Shown here: piece by piece, positions 1-10,967 of the stretch
Numbering within the stretch: position 1 is the first letter of the stretch
How the letters are laid out: every line of letters starts with the position of its first letter
Assembly: GCA_020747015.1 (NCBI GenBank)
Contig: JAGTJM010000010.1
Span: forward strand, 310,001 to 374,000
Direction of reading: 5' to 3'
Length of the DNA: 64,000 nt
Source of the DNA: Pyrenochaeta sp. MPI-SDFR-AT-0127
Taxonomy: Eukaryota; Ascomycota; Dothideomycetes; Pleosporales; Cucurbitariaceae
Translations under genes and position numbers: made by a program
Notes under the pieces: generated by a model
Seen by the model: only the letters and a program-made list of their open reading frames with translations
What the model was told of the DNA's origin: nothing
The model's database searches: none

Positions 1-1327
1 CAGGTAAGGCGCGCAGAAAGCCAGCTTGGCTGTGCCTGGTAGTCTCAGGCTGAGGTGCAGAGCTGGGCTGTGGTGACTGCGTCTCAGACTCCCATCGGGC
101 TCACGCCCGCCACGATGTTGAAGTCTTGTTGTCGAGGCTAGCTTCGGCACTTTTATGCCGCAGAAGCCATGGGCTGGTCGGTCCACTCGGAATACAACGT
201 TTTCCAAGCGTGTCGCGTCGTGGTGCTCAGCCTTCGGTCCAGCGTCTCGATTTCCTATCGCCGGACCGACGCCCAAATCTAGGCGAGCTCGTCGACTACG
301 GAGGGGGCATCTGCAGTGAGGTCTGGCGGCAAGTGCTGCAGCTTCTCTTGCCTGGGCTGTCCTCCGCGGATTGCAGTGCGCGACGGGCGTGTCCCGCCTT
401 TTGTGCGCCCGCGTTGCGTGGACCAGCGCTGATCGAAACACTGCAAATCTCAGCAGTCCAGTCAGCGCGTGGGGTTGCAGGCCAATGCATCACTGGCAGC
501 GGTTTGTGGCAGGGCTGATCAGGCAGTAGAGAAACACAAACGCGTCGCTTCAAAGCCAAGCCTGGCGCCGATCATGATGATCTTCTCTCTCAGCATCCCT
601 TCGCTTGCTGCGACAATCTTGCTCGGGGGGAATGACGGCCGCTCACGATTAAATTCTGCAGGGCAGCGCTGGCAACGCTGCAGGCCGGGCAGACTCTGCG
701 ACGACCACGAGGGGCTATCGTTTCTCGCCATAGCAGCGCTGTAGCGCAACTCGATCAAGGCAGTACGAGGTAAATGGTCTCATTGCCACGGCCTTAGCAG
801 GCTCCGCATGGCAGGCAAAGGGGTGCGCACAGTTGTCATTGGCCCGTACGCTTTGAACGCTAGCGGGTTCCGGCAGCTTCAACGACGCCATCAGGGGTGC
901 AGGAGTTCGTCCTTCTTTTGCACTTTTCCAAGGCCGTGCAAGACCCGCCCATGACCGCGGTCAAAGCCTCGTAAACGTCATGTGCCCGCATGCTGTCCCT
1001 ACCAGCGTGCTCTATTTCCAGGCAGCTAAAAGCTTCCTCGCACCTTGGAACCGAGCCGGCCCACTCTTATCAGCCTGACCCATCCGCTTGCGCCGACCGA
1101 CGACCGTTTTTTTGTATTTCCATAAGCAGCCTCGCCTTCTGCCGCCCTCTCCGTGCAACGCACGCTCTCTTAATTCCTCTTCTTCAGCAACCTTGCTCCG
1201 CAGCTATCCTCTGCCCTCTTGCCAGGCCAAACCACTCTCTTCCAGCACCCGTGTCCAGTTTTTGTCCTTTTGACCACAGTTCCCGTGGCCATGATCCACT
1301 AATACACTCTCACTGGCCTGGCTCAAA
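1..1327. other. 5' edge, no gene supported
   Basis: No gene can be supported here. Several open frames of 60-150 codons exist on both strands, but they are low in complexity or run into the 5' end of the next gene. The first bases read CAG followed by GTAAGG, which fits a plus-strand splice donor, so an exon could end at base 3 with the rest outside the window. Pyrimidine-rich tracts at about 1120-1270 fit a promoter or 5' UTR of the gene starting at 1328. Confidence 0.5.
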
Positions 1328-2587
1328 ATGGAAAACCAACACTCTTCGCCCTCTGCGAGGGAGGAGAGTCCTCGACCCAAGACGCACAGGCATAGAAGCA
1401 ACTCATTTCCTATCGTTGAGGCTCTTGGTTGCTCAACACCTGAAGCACAGTTAATGTTGGCCGAAGGCAGGGCCGCTATTCGCAGTCGAAAGGCTCGTGG
1501 CCGACGTAATCGTTCGGTCAATGATACCACCACCATTGTCACTTTCAACCCGCGAGACCATATGGAGTTCCTTAGCCCACCTTCGCCCGCGACCATCCCC
1601 CAGAAGCAATCATCACACTCGGAGCCCAGGACTTGCCATACCAGACTGCCGTCGGATGCATCGGATCGGAGCACGTCAACCATTGTTCCTCCGTCCTGTC
1701 ACGAGGAACCTCGTACCAAACCTGTTCCGACAAGTCCGTTAGGAGACTATTCTGCCAACCTTGCACTATTCATCAAAGCTCAACTCAGAAACATACCAAC
1801 TTACACAGCGGGCAGCAACCTCGCCTCACCCCAGTCGCCCCAGTCGTGTCCGGATCTGTCTTCCCGCTTACGAACACCGCCACAGTCACCAAACCAAGCA
1901 GTAAGACGGCCTGTGGATGCCCCCAAAATCATTGAAATTCCCCCCATTCGACCCCCAATGCAAAGTCAATTCTCGGCCTGGAGCTCAGCTGACGACGACA
2001 CCGATGACGATGTGCCGCCCTTGCCAGATGTCCAATCCGGGAGCAGAGACGCCATGTCCAAGGGCAGTAACTACACACCATCAGTGCTAGGCTACTACGA
2101 AACCTCCGATGTCTCGTCGTTCCTGTTCTCATCTACGCCTATGGAGGAGGAAGACGAGGACGACGAAGACCCTGATACGGCCAGAGGTTTGACCTTTCCC
2201 AGTCATTCAATACCGCCAGCACTTTCCTCTGAAGACCGCATACCACTCCATGATGATGACGACTATCCCTCTTCTGGTATCTCGCGGCCTCAACTTACCT
2301 CCTCGTCCGCGCCGTCTTTCGCCTCATCAGTATCGACAACGTCGTACTTCGATTACAAGCGCCCCATATCCCTCACGCCACATATGAGGGACCGCATTAT
2401 CGCTGCCGTCACTCCTCCCGTCATGCACGGAAAGACGCTGGCTGCCATATCGCCGTGGGAAGGGGCGGCTCTGACAAACGTACATGATGTTTTTGTTGAG
2501 TCGCAACACCGAATCCACGTCGATGGCATGTCTTTCGACATGCAAAGAGATTTTGTCATGCCCAGTCATGTCGGCACTCCTTGCTAG
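1328..2587 (+). CDS. hypothetical disordered fungal protein (419 aa)
   Basis: Single-exon frame of 419 aa. I do not recognise a named domain. The sequence is rich in Ser, Pro and charged residues. It has a basic N-terminal stretch (RSRKARGRRNRS, about residues 51-62), acidic runs (DDDTDDD near 223 and EEEDEDDEDPD near 275) and a more ordered C-terminal 70 residues starting near ISLTPHMRDRI. This fits a largely disordered regulatory or scaffold protein with a conserved C-terminal module. The start is the first ATG of the frame and follows a pyrimidine-rich leader. No signal peptide or membrane segment is visible. Function is not assigned; the call as a real gene rests on frame length and the non-random acidic and basic blocks. 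Confidence 0.7.
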   Translation: MENQHSSPSAREESPRPKTHRHRSNSFPIVEALGCSTPEAQLMLAEGRAAIRSRKARGRRNRSVNDTTTIVTFNPRDHMEFLSPPSPATIPQKQSSHSEPRTCHTRLPSDASDRSTSTIVPPSCHEEPRTKPVPTSPLGDYSANLALFIKAQLRNIPTYTAGSNLASPQSPQSCPDLSSRLRTPPQSPNQAVRRPVDAPKIIEIPPIRPPMQSQFSAWSSADDDTDDDVPPLPDVQSGSRDAMSKGSNYTPSVLGYYETSDVSSFLFSSTPMEEEDEDDEDPDTARGLTFPSHSIPPALSSEDRIPLHDDDDYPSSGISRPQLTSSSAPSFASSVSTTSYFDYKRPISLTPHMRDRIIAAVTPPVMHGKTLAAISPWEGAALTNVHDVFVESQHRIHVDGMSFDMQRDFVMPSHVGTPC

Positions 2588-2756
2588 TGCTTTATTTTTC
2601 CTTAGCTGTGCCACTCGGCTTTTTCTTGTCTGTTTTGCTAGCGCTTGTGTTTTGGTGCTTTTGTATATTCAGGCCATCGAGCCGTGGTCAGCCGGTCTAC
2701 CCACTTCATCGCTGCCTTCTCTCGACCTCTTTTCACTATGTGTTTTCCGTATAAAA
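2588..2756. promoter_or_regulatory. 3' flank of the 419-aa gene
   Basis: T-rich sequence directly after the stop, likely the 3' UTR of the upstream plus-strand gene. It abuts the tentative minus-strand gene, so the two would be convergent. Confidence 0.3.
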
Positions 2757-3266
2757 TTACTGTTTTGTAATCTTTTGAGGTTTGGAGTACGATACACGTA
2801 GATTGCCGCTTTCTCGGGCCTCCTCCGTTCGACTCGGTTGGGCACCTACTTCTTTTACACGGAGTTTTTTCCCTCTACTTTGGATATGGAGCACACCACG
2901 AGTGTATGACGCACACGATACCATTCTTTTGAGGCTTTGGCGGATATTTTGAAGGGCTGTACATATACCAAACAAGGAGACTGAAGACAAGTTGGACAGG
3001 CAATAGGGACTGCCACAACAGTCAAACCAGTACATCGATGCATGTACCACTCGTAGCAATGCAAAATTTTGCGCATCATCTTCGCTCTCCTCCTGCGTCT
3101 CGCTATTCTCAAGGTGATCAGGCTCAGCCTTACCGATGAACCAATTCACGGGGTCATTAGCTCTTTTTTCACGCATCAGATCAGCAAGGTTTGGAGCGGT
3201 GAAAAAGTAGCTTGCTGCAAGGTCCCGCCACGTGCAGATCTGGGAATGGACCGGAAAGTGATGCAC
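2757..3266 (-). CDS. tentative small minus-strand gene
   Basis: A 169-codon minus-strand frame whose first 75 codons look coding: hydrophobic, aromatic and charged residues are well mixed (WRDLAASYFFTAPNLADLM, then NDPVNWFIG) before a Cys-rich and then a basic 3' half that looks less convincing. There is no in-frame ATG before residue 31. A possible start is the ATG at about 3332, followed after five bases by a donor (GTGAAG) and joined through a CTGAT branch point to an acceptor (CGACAG) at about 3270; that join is in phase and would begin MVVHHF. The 3' end may also be spliced. No family recognised. About one or two random frames of this length are expected in a window this size, so chance is a real alternative. 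Confidence 0.3.
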   Translation of the reverse strand: MHHFPVHSQICTWRDLAASYFFTAPNLADLMREKRANDPVNWFIGKAEPDHLENSETQEESEDDAQNFALLRVVHASMYWFDCCGSPYCLSNLSSVSLFGICTALQNIRQSLKRMVSCASYTRGVLHIQSRGKKLRVKEVGAQPSRTEEARESGNLRVSYSKPQKITKQ

Positions 3267-3626
3267 TGTCGATCAGAGGGGTACGTCATGTTTGACCAGT
3301 TTGCATTGAAAATTGTCTGAACTTCACCCACCATCACAACTCAAGCACGAAAGCTGGAGCAAACCTTTACTTCCTGGACTCGGCTTCATCTTGACCTGGA
3401 GCAGTTCCGTAGGATCAAGCCATATTGCACCTCTAAGCCTACTATATTCTCATCATCTTGGTGTCAACGAACCCATGCCACATTAGGACACGTTGACGCT
3501 TCGCGACCTGGTGCCCAGGGCCGGAACATCACCGCGCACCACAAGTACTCCACCCACTTTTGATTCAGTCACTTCTACCTTAGCACCTCTGCGACACGTA
3601 GACTTAGGAGTGGCGAGGGTCTCATC
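3267..3626. promoter_or_regulatory. promoter region of signal peptide peptidase
   Basis: About 360 bp upstream of the SPP start codon. It contains CT-rich leader sequence near 3530-3600. If the minus-strand gene at 2757-3266 is real, this is a divergent promoter. Confidence 0.35.
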
Positions 3627-5509
3627 ATGGCAGACTCCGATCCCAGCATCGTCGCGCAAATCCTCGGACGCGCCGCATACGAGTTCTCCAATGTACAACC
3701 AATGTTACCCACGTACATTCATCTGATCGCCTCCGCGCTGTTCCCTATATACGCTGGTGCGCACGCATCACTATCACGGCCATCATCCGCCGCGAAGTCT
3801 ACCAAGAAGAAACGCAAGGCTGAAGATGAGGGCACAGACGACGAAGAGGAAGAGGACGAGGAAGAACGCCTCATGGAGGGCTTGTCGCCAACAGATGCCA
3901 TCCTCATGCCACTCTTTGCTGGAACGGCACTTGCGTCGCTGTACTTCCTCCTCAAATGGATGAAAGACCCGGCGTTGCTAAATAGGATCCTCAATGCCTA
4001 TTTCGCCATCTTTGGCATCTTTTCTGTCTCACGCCTGGTCACAGATGTACTCGATATCGGCCATTCCATTATATTCCCGCGTCGATACACCCTAAGAGGA
4101 GTGCTATATCATGTCGATGGCAAAGAAGAGAAGGCCGTGCCCGTAGCGGGTAACATCAGCGATAAGCAGCCCATCGTATCGCCTCTTCCCGGGTTCCTAG
4201 CAAGGATATCGCTCTCAGAAAGGGCGAGGAAGATCCTCTGGGCAGATAGAGCGATGCCTGGAAATAAATGGACACTAAGACTCTACCTACACCGCACGTT
4301 TGCAGGCAGGTTCAAGGTGGGCCCTCATGGTATGGTTGGGGTACTGACAGGTCTGACTACTGTGGCTTATTTCAACCTGGTTGACAAGCCGTGGTACCTG
4401 ACCAACCTGTTGGGCTTTGGGTTCTCGTATAGTGCACTACAACTTATGTCGCCAACAACATTTGCTACGGGTAGCTTGATCTTGGGCGCACTCTTCTTCT
4501 ACGACATCTACTTCGTCTTCTTCACGTAAGTCATTAAACACTTTGCACGGCTACAGATCTACTGACACATTTTTCTAGCCCAATGATGGTGACTGTAGCC
4601 AAGTCCCTCGATGTCCCCATCAAGCTCATGTTTCCCCGACCTGGCCCAGCCGACGACCCTTCCGCAGCTCCCTCTCACGCAATGCTCGGGCTCGGCGACG
4701 TTGTACTACCAGGCATTATGATTGGTCTTGCACTACGCTTCGATTTATATCTCTTTTACCTCCGCCGGCAGACACGTACCCCGGCTGCCATCTCGGGCAA
4801 GGAAGACATTGTGGAAAAGCCAAAATACTTTTCTCTGGCTGGACACTGGAGCGACCACTTCTGGACGCACTCTCTTACGGGTCGATCGCTTTGGGCAAGT
4901 TCGACAGCTGTGGAGAGCAAACCTGAACCACCTTTCACATTTCCAAAGACGTACTTCAAAGCCGGCCTAGTGGGATATATTCTGGGCATGTTGGCTACAT
5001 TGGGCGTTATGATGGTCTGGAATCACGCTCAACCAGCATTGCTTTATCTCGTACCAGGAGTACTGGGTAGTCTGTGGCTCACTGCGCTCGTGCGTGGTGA
5101 ATTGAATTTGATGTGGACTTACACAGAGGAGATTGCAGAGGAAGAAGAGAGTAAGAAAGAAATGGGCGAGGGTGACAAAAGTCCTAAGGCAAGCACAACA
5201 GTATTGAGGAAGTCAGAGAGACAACGCAAGCTTCGAGAAATCAATACGCCACTCGAACAGGGTTCGGGCGACAGCGAAGAAGAGGACGCGCAAGCTCAGC
5301 ACGTGAAGCGTGTTGCAAGCCACAGACCTGAGCGAGAAGTGTTTTCCTTCTCGATCGAGGCCCCTTGGCAGTTGAAAAACCCACGCTCTGTCCGCAAGAG
5401 CTCTGTAGACTCTGGGGAGAAGCCGACGGCGCATAATTGGGCGTCCCCAAAGAACACTAGCCAAACTACGAATGCTGAGCCGGCCGAGAAACGTGTCAGG
5501 TTGAAGTAG
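3627..5509 (+). CDS. signal peptide peptidase, intramembrane aspartyl protease
   Basis: Presenilin-type GxGD protease of the ER membrane that cleaves signal peptides and other type II membrane segments. Two exons, 3627-4525 and 4579-5509, joined over a 53-nt intron (GTAAGT to TTTCTAG), give 609 aa. The catalytic Asp pair is visible: FYDIYF (D293) at the end of exon 1 and GLGD (D340) at the start of exon 2, followed by the QPALLYLVP motif (PAL at about 452-454). Several hydrophobic segments surround these. Distinctive features are a basic/acidic cytosolic-type loop at about residues 58-86 (KKKRK then a DDEEEEDEEE run) and a long charged C-terminal tail from about residue 480. The start is the first ATG. 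Homologous to yeast Ypf1 and human HM13; the family call is firm, substrates are unknown. Confidence 0.93.
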
Positions 5510-6027
5510 ATAGTGTCCGATTATATTGCAACAACGCTCTCGAAGAGATTGGGGATTGAAGGTCTCGTACTAATGACGTAAGACTTGCATTTCTTCGGTA
5601 GTGAAAAATAGGCATAGCGACGGCGTTCTGAAAACAGCATGGGAAATGGGAATATCCTTCAACCATGGCAAAATAATACATGGAGTTCCATCTGAGTTTT
5701 GCCATCTGGCCCAGCGTAGATCGATCATTGCCAGTTCCTTTAGTCATTCCTTCGTGCTTGCTTAGTATATGTGCTCTTACCTACCAGCTTGAATATCGAT
5801 GTTTGGATGCTCTAGTGTTCTCACCTAGGTGATAGAAGCCAGATTTTTCATGGCAGGAGCGCTTGACTGCCTTGGTATCTAAGCCTTGCTCCACTTGATT
5901 TGTTGGACTATGCGGCACTTCACCACTCTATCACCACTTTGTTATCACACACTACATATCCAGTCAACCTAACGGCTCGTCTACTGCTAAATAGTCCTCC
6001 TTCCCTTGAATACTGTGGCTATCCAAT
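5510..6027. other. intergenic, 3' and 5' flanks
   Basis: 518 bp between SPP and the VOC gene, both on plus. It presumably holds the SPP 3' UTR and the VOC promoter. I see no coding frame worth keeping and no recognisable element. Confidence 0.4.
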
Positions 6028-6636
6028 ATGTCCAGCAACACAGCGTTTTACTCACCTGGGTTACATGTCAACCTCCTCGTCAACTCCCTCATAGCTAGTA
6101 GACCCTTCTACCGAGCGCTGGGATTTTCAGAAGACTACGAATTAAGCTTTGGCATTCAGATTGCCTTCAGGGTGTCGTACCAGGTCCGCGTTGTTTTAGA
6201 TCAAGTCCCACACCGTACGTTTGCTTTGCCCCATTCCCATTCGCCATTTCTCTTCAATGCTCTAAGCACGCTCCGCCTGTTGCGTTCCAAACTCGTCCTA
6301 GAGACCATAACTAACTGATCTCGTGAACACATAGCCCTTCCATTACTACCGGCACGGTATTCCCTCACCCTTGTTGTTGATTCGATAGCCGATGTCAATC
6401 GCCTAATGCTAGCTGCTCTGAGCGCCGGTGGGATTGAAAATATTGCGAATGCGACATTTGACCCGGTCACTGGGGCTTTTTCCCGGGGGATTCAGGACCT
6501 TGATAGTCATCTCTGGGTCATCAGGTGTTTGGGCGCACGGTTGAACGTGTTCAAGAAGATGGACGAGACCAATGGCGAGACGGTCAGGCAACAGAATTTC
6601 AAGCAGGAATATATCAAGATGGAAGAAGCAGAGTAA
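6028..6636 (+). CDS. glyoxalase/bleomycin-resistance (VOC) family protein
   Basis: Small metal-dependent VOC-fold protein of 162 aa; members are lyases, isomerases, dioxygenases or drug-binding proteins. Two exons, 6028-6214 and 6335-6636, with a 120-nt intron (GTACGT to CACATAG, branch CTAAC at 6311). Phase is correct: 187 nt leave one base, completing a Pro codon. The N-terminal half reads like a VOC half (HVNLLVNSLIASRPFYRALGF, residues about 12-32). The second ends in GIQDLDSHLWVI, the usual place of the conserved DPDGHLWE-type strand. Reaction and substrate cannot be told from sequence. The metal ligands are not all canonical, so it could be a non-enzymatic VOC member. Confidence 0.75.
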
Positions 6637-7087
6637 GAACTGGGTGTGGGGGAGGTATATTCGATGCTTCGGATGGGAAAAACACGTCACGATGCTTTTG
6701 AACGTATGGGAGTAAGAGCAGCTGACATACAGTTGCAGTCTGATAGTCTGCACGAGTCAACGCAAGTTTCATGCCTCGAGAGCAATATCATAACAATGAT
6801 ATGCATTTGATCTCTCAGATGTTTTGCATGTCCTTACGTCTTGGTTTCAGACATATTCGTGGCCAGTTCTATATCTTAGTCCCCTCAGCCTCGCCACTTA
6901 CATATCGCAAACGCTCAGACTAAAAAATGGGCCAACCGACAGATTATCAATCTTCCCTCTCGTACACTTCGGGCAGTTCTTGATCAATATATTGGATAAA
7001 AGCCAACTTTACAACTTTTGTTTGAGTCCATGAGCCCTGTATGCTTACAGCGTTGCCAGGAGTGCCTTAGTTCCGCTGCTTTTCTGG
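6637..7087. other. intergenic between convergent genes
   Basis: About 450 bp between the VOC gene and the tentative minus-strand gene at 7088-7665. AT-rich towards 6900-7000. Nothing else seen. Confidence 0.4.
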
Positions 7088-7665
7088 CTACACCCGTCTC
7101 CGCCGGTGAAGCTGTTTGTAAGCCTCCTTCCATTGGTCCAGAGCTGCATGCGTCTTACCAATACTGCATGCTCCAAACCTTTCTCAAACATCCACTAATG
7201 TGGCCAAGTGTGTTACACGGCGCTGTCAGCAGTGGCGCTTCATACAGGTAACCCGATAAGCTGGCCTCGTGCTTACCTGCTTGACCATGCACAACATCAT
7301 TGCCGAGACGTATCCCCACATCCCCACTAAACTCCTTCACATCCAGACTGTCCTGAACAATAAGAATGCAAGGCAGACCTTTCAGATCGCGTGGTATAGG
7401 CGGCGGCGAAGCTCCGGTAAGAAAGTTTCCTTGATAGACAGGGATTGGTTGTTGATGCGTTACACAGTGGGTGGGCGAGAGATTGAGTCCGAAAGTTCCA
7501 CCCGAGGTTCAGCCCCGTGACGAATCCTAAGGGCTTGAGGAAATCTGTACGTGTGTGGGAAGTACTTCTTATGATTAGCGAGAGTTCACTTGGACGGAGG
7601 TCCAGACGTCCTTGTGAGAGACGGTACGGCATGGTGGGAAGAATGTCCGAGAATGGATAAGACAT
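7088..7665 (-). CDS. tentative multi-exon hypothetical protein
   Basis: Assembled by hand. From ATG at 7665 the frame runs to 7464, joins over a 52-nt intron (7412-7463, GTAACG to CGGAG) to 7411-7277, then over a 133-nt intron (7144-7276, GTAAGC to GCATGCAG) to 7143-7088. All phases agree and give 130 aa. An optional 45-nt in-frame intron (7544-7588) lies in exon 1. The best coding stretch is PPPIPRDLKGLPCILIVQD followed by GDVGIRLGNDVVHGQ; the last exon reads ALDQWKEAYKQL and ends in RRRRV. A TATA-like element lies at 7701-7706 on the same strand. I do not recognise the family. The acceptor CGGAG is weak; an alternative is a decayed gene with a frameshift near 7508, because the frame just upstream of the strong block is open in another phase. 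Confidence 0.4.
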
Positions 7666-7700
7666 ATCGTGTTGTGAGATATGGGAAGCTAGCCCGCTGC

Positions 7701-7706
7701 TTATAG
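7701..7706 (-). promoter_or_regulatory. TATA-like box upstream of the 7665 start
   Basis: The minus strand reads CTCTATAAGC here, about 40 nt upstream of the ATG at 7665. This supports a transcription start for the tentative gene but leaves a very short 5' UTR. Confidence 0.3.
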
Positions 7707-7834
7707 AGAGTGTAATGATTACGGAAGCGTTCGGAGGCTAGATGCTGAAATGCTTGCTTCATTATGCATAAAACATTACATGTATGCGAGGAACACTTCC
7801 TCTCCATAGAATCCATATCCAAATGCTCAAATGC

Positions 7835-10800
7835 TCAGAGCATACTCCTCCTGTTCGCTAATTTGGCATATTGCCTTTGCGTCCTTGTATGCCCATCTTC
7901 CAGCTCATACTCACTCCCGGCCACACTCGCCGGCCTGGTACCTACAGGCCTTAGATTCTCAAGCGCACTCGCCTGGCTCAGTTTCGTGGGCGGTCGATGC
8001 TCCTTGATGCCTAAGTTCCGCTTGACCGCTCCACCGATTGACGCAAAGAAGCCTGGTTTTGACGTGACTTCCTCACCTTGGCCGTGGCCGTGCACATGTG
8101 GATGTCCGTGGCTGCCACCCAGCAAACTCGTCTTCTCCCCAGGCTCCATAAACAAATGACTCCCTTCATGCTTGACGAACCAGTTGACCATATATTGCTT
8201 TCCTTCAGGTCCACCACCACAAGATCCGGCCAAAACATGTGAAGGCGGCGAGTTGACAGCAAGAGCAAACAAATTTGGCGGCTCAGAAAAGTCGGTGACA
8301 AGGCCACGGTGAAGGATGAAGTATATGAGGACAAAGATGTTCATAAGAAAAACAAGGAGGAGTATAATGAGCCAGCCCTTGGAGGCATGGTCTACGCCAC
8401 CTGAGGCGTATTGTTGGGCTTTCAGGGATGCATTGAAATATTGGCTTTGGTACTCGCCGAGCATTGGATGTGTGTAGTTCTAGACAACGAGTCAGTGGAT
8501 ACACTAGAGATGATAAACGTGTTGCTCACCCAGAACATTACAAACGGGGCATCAATCATGCTCTTGAGCAGCGTGCACCCAGACATAACAGCTAAGGCTT
8601 CTCCTACACTCGGCAAGGCAGGATTAAGGTCCACCTCGAGGTCTTTTGGATCTGATTTACTTGGTTTCAATATCAATTGGGTCAACAGCCTCGAATTGCT
8701 CGCATCCGCGTCCATGATACCGGTGTTCAGTGAAAGACTGTTCGACCAATCAAAACCAATATCTCTCCAATTGACCACACTCTTGATCAATTCTGCACTC
8801 GAATTACTCTTGATGTAGGCCATGTTATCATCGCGGTCTTCGCAGAGCGCTTCCATAGTGCCACCAGAGCCTGTGACGTTGTACCGCGTACTGCATTCCG
8901 GTGTTATGGATACGTCAATTTTGCATAGAACATATGTTCCGGTCGCATCCGTGCCATCATCTGCTGGGCCTCCCTGTCCGAGCAAGTATATGGCCGCTCT
9001 TCCCCAAGGATAACTGGTATGATTCATGATGGTGTTGAACGGCTTTGGGTATTTGGCGAATACGGGCGGATAATTGAAGATCTGTCCATCATTCCAACCA
9101 AAAATATCGTCAACTTCCGTTTTATTTGTCGTCGTCGCATTGTTTACCAAAGTCTGCCAGGTGGTGATGTTGACAAGTTCGTCATTCCATTCATCGTAGA
9201 TTATTGGCTTTAGTTCGTCTTTGTTCATGTTCGCACATAGTACATGCATTACTGGGGATGGAACGGAAGCACGGAGAGAGTATGTCCCTTCAGAGTTTAG
9301 CTCTTCAGGTTGCAGAATTCCGTTTCTCTGATCGCGTGCAGCAGCAAAGACGCCTGAATGGGGCATTGCTAGCGAGACATTGTTGATGGCTCGACCATGT
9401 TGCTTGGAGACCTTGGTGGTGTTCTCGATGTTGATCCATTGAGCAGTGACCGTGGTATTCTCGTAGAGGAGTCCAAAACCCGGGGGTCGGTTGATTTGGT
9501 CCGAAGTACCATTGCCGTTATCTGCTACTGTGTCCCAGAAAGCAAGATAGCGCTGATAATTGTGATAGCCCTGGCCGGCGTGCTCGATCTGCAAGCAAGT
9601 GCTGCCTGCATACAAAGTGTCGGTTCGTATGGGTGTTTGGCAAAGATGTTTGACATAATTAACATTGGCAAAGTCGGTTTTGACACGACCCTCCATGACC
9701 AAGCTGTCCCACATACCATCCTTCAACATTGGTTGCACTATAACCATGTCAGTGTGTGCGACAGTTTCTGGTACAACAGCTACATACCCAGAGCAGTGGC
9801 TGCAGTCGAGTAGAAAGTAGCCAGTACGGCACTCAGCAAGCTTAGTATACCTAATAGAGACAGACCAGCATACTTAGCTGTCTCAAAGTGCGTGATGAGT
9901 GTGCCTGGTTGAACAACCCATCTCCACATACTCAGCTCTGATAGCGTCACACCACGGCCATCCTCCTTCATGAATGCTCGCCGGCTCAGAACCTGGCCTA
10001 AAAAGGCCACAAATGCCGTAACAAAAGATAGCTCAATAAGCTTTGCCATGACTGTGGTTAGTAGAATGGCATCGGCGGGCTTAAATGAGCCTTGACTAGT
10101 TATTCTTCTACCATAGCGAGGCGCTTTAAGTGCGAGACCTAGGAAGATGCCCGAAAAGACACATGAAAAGAGACAGATTACAATAACACTCAGATTGAGC
10201 CAGGTAAACCGGGACTGATAGAAGTCTCGAGTCGTGGGACACTCATGGGAAGGGCGAAAATCATCTTTCAGCACCTATTAGCCAAAAGTCTATACATTTT
10301 TGTTGACAAAGTACTCACTCTCATACGCCGACTTGATAGATGGCGCTCCTCTTAATCTTTCTGTTTCTGTGGAATGCAGATATGCTTGGTACTCGTTGAC
10401 GCTTGTGCTACTTTGTCTTGCATTTTTCAAGATCCCCCGCTGGAAGTCCTCAAAGGTGCCTACATCAGGGCTTGATCTCTCACGTCTCAGATCTGGGGTA
10501 TTTTCTGTCGATGAGTCTCTGGGAAAGCCCCCAAAGAAAGGGTCAGCTGAGCCTGGCGGAGACAGCGTATTAGGGCTTTTTATCGGTGGGCTCTTTGGGC
10601 CGTGGCCAACAGATTTCCGAGGTATTGCTTGTATGCTGACTCTTCTGCCTGTAGGAATTTGGGGAGTCGAGCCTGGGGCTGCTATGCCCAATCCACTTCC
10701 GCTCCGCCGTCGGAAGCTATCTGCAATATCTTGCTCCTCATCTTCTTCCACCACGGTACTCGGTGTATTTCTCTCAACGGCTGTCGCATCGGTCTGGAAC

Positions 10801-10967
10801 CTCGAATAGCTCGGTCGCGAAGCTGGCGGACTGGTGGGAGGCGAAGTGTGGGTGAAGCCAATGGAGTGGGAATGATTCGTGAAACCCAGGGTGGGTAATG
10901 CGGGCGTGTTGTCTGAGCTCTCAGAGAGGTACGACGTTTCGTGGATGAGTGGACGACGATCACCCAT
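7835..10967 (-). CDS. fungal polytopic membrane protein with large loop (992 aa)
   Basis: Four exons: 10967-10319, 10264-9788, 9737-8530 and 8479-7835. Introns are 54, 50 and 50 nt with GTGAGT, GTATGT and GTGAGC donors, and all phases close. The first 216 residues are a Ser/Pro-rich cytosolic-type region. Three hydrophobic segments follow (about residues 230-255, 275-305 and 340-370). Then comes a loop of about 430 residues with many N-x-S/T sites, a fourth segment around 800-830 (GWLIILLLVFLMNIFVLIY), and a tail with a His/Gly-rich run (HGHPHVHGHGQG). I know this architecture as an unnamed fungal family (motif VSRRAF-like LGQVLSRRAF after the second segment), but no function is established. 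The loop is presumably outside the cell or in the lumen. Gene structure is well supported; function is not. Confidence 0.8.

Noticed and set aside
990..1454. 154-codon plus frame at the start of the window
   Set aside because: Low-complexity Ser/Pro/His product that overlaps the 419-aa gene in another frame.
10300..10809. 169-codon frame antisense to the membrane-protein gene
   Set aside because: Shadow of the first exon, whose splice joins are all in phase.
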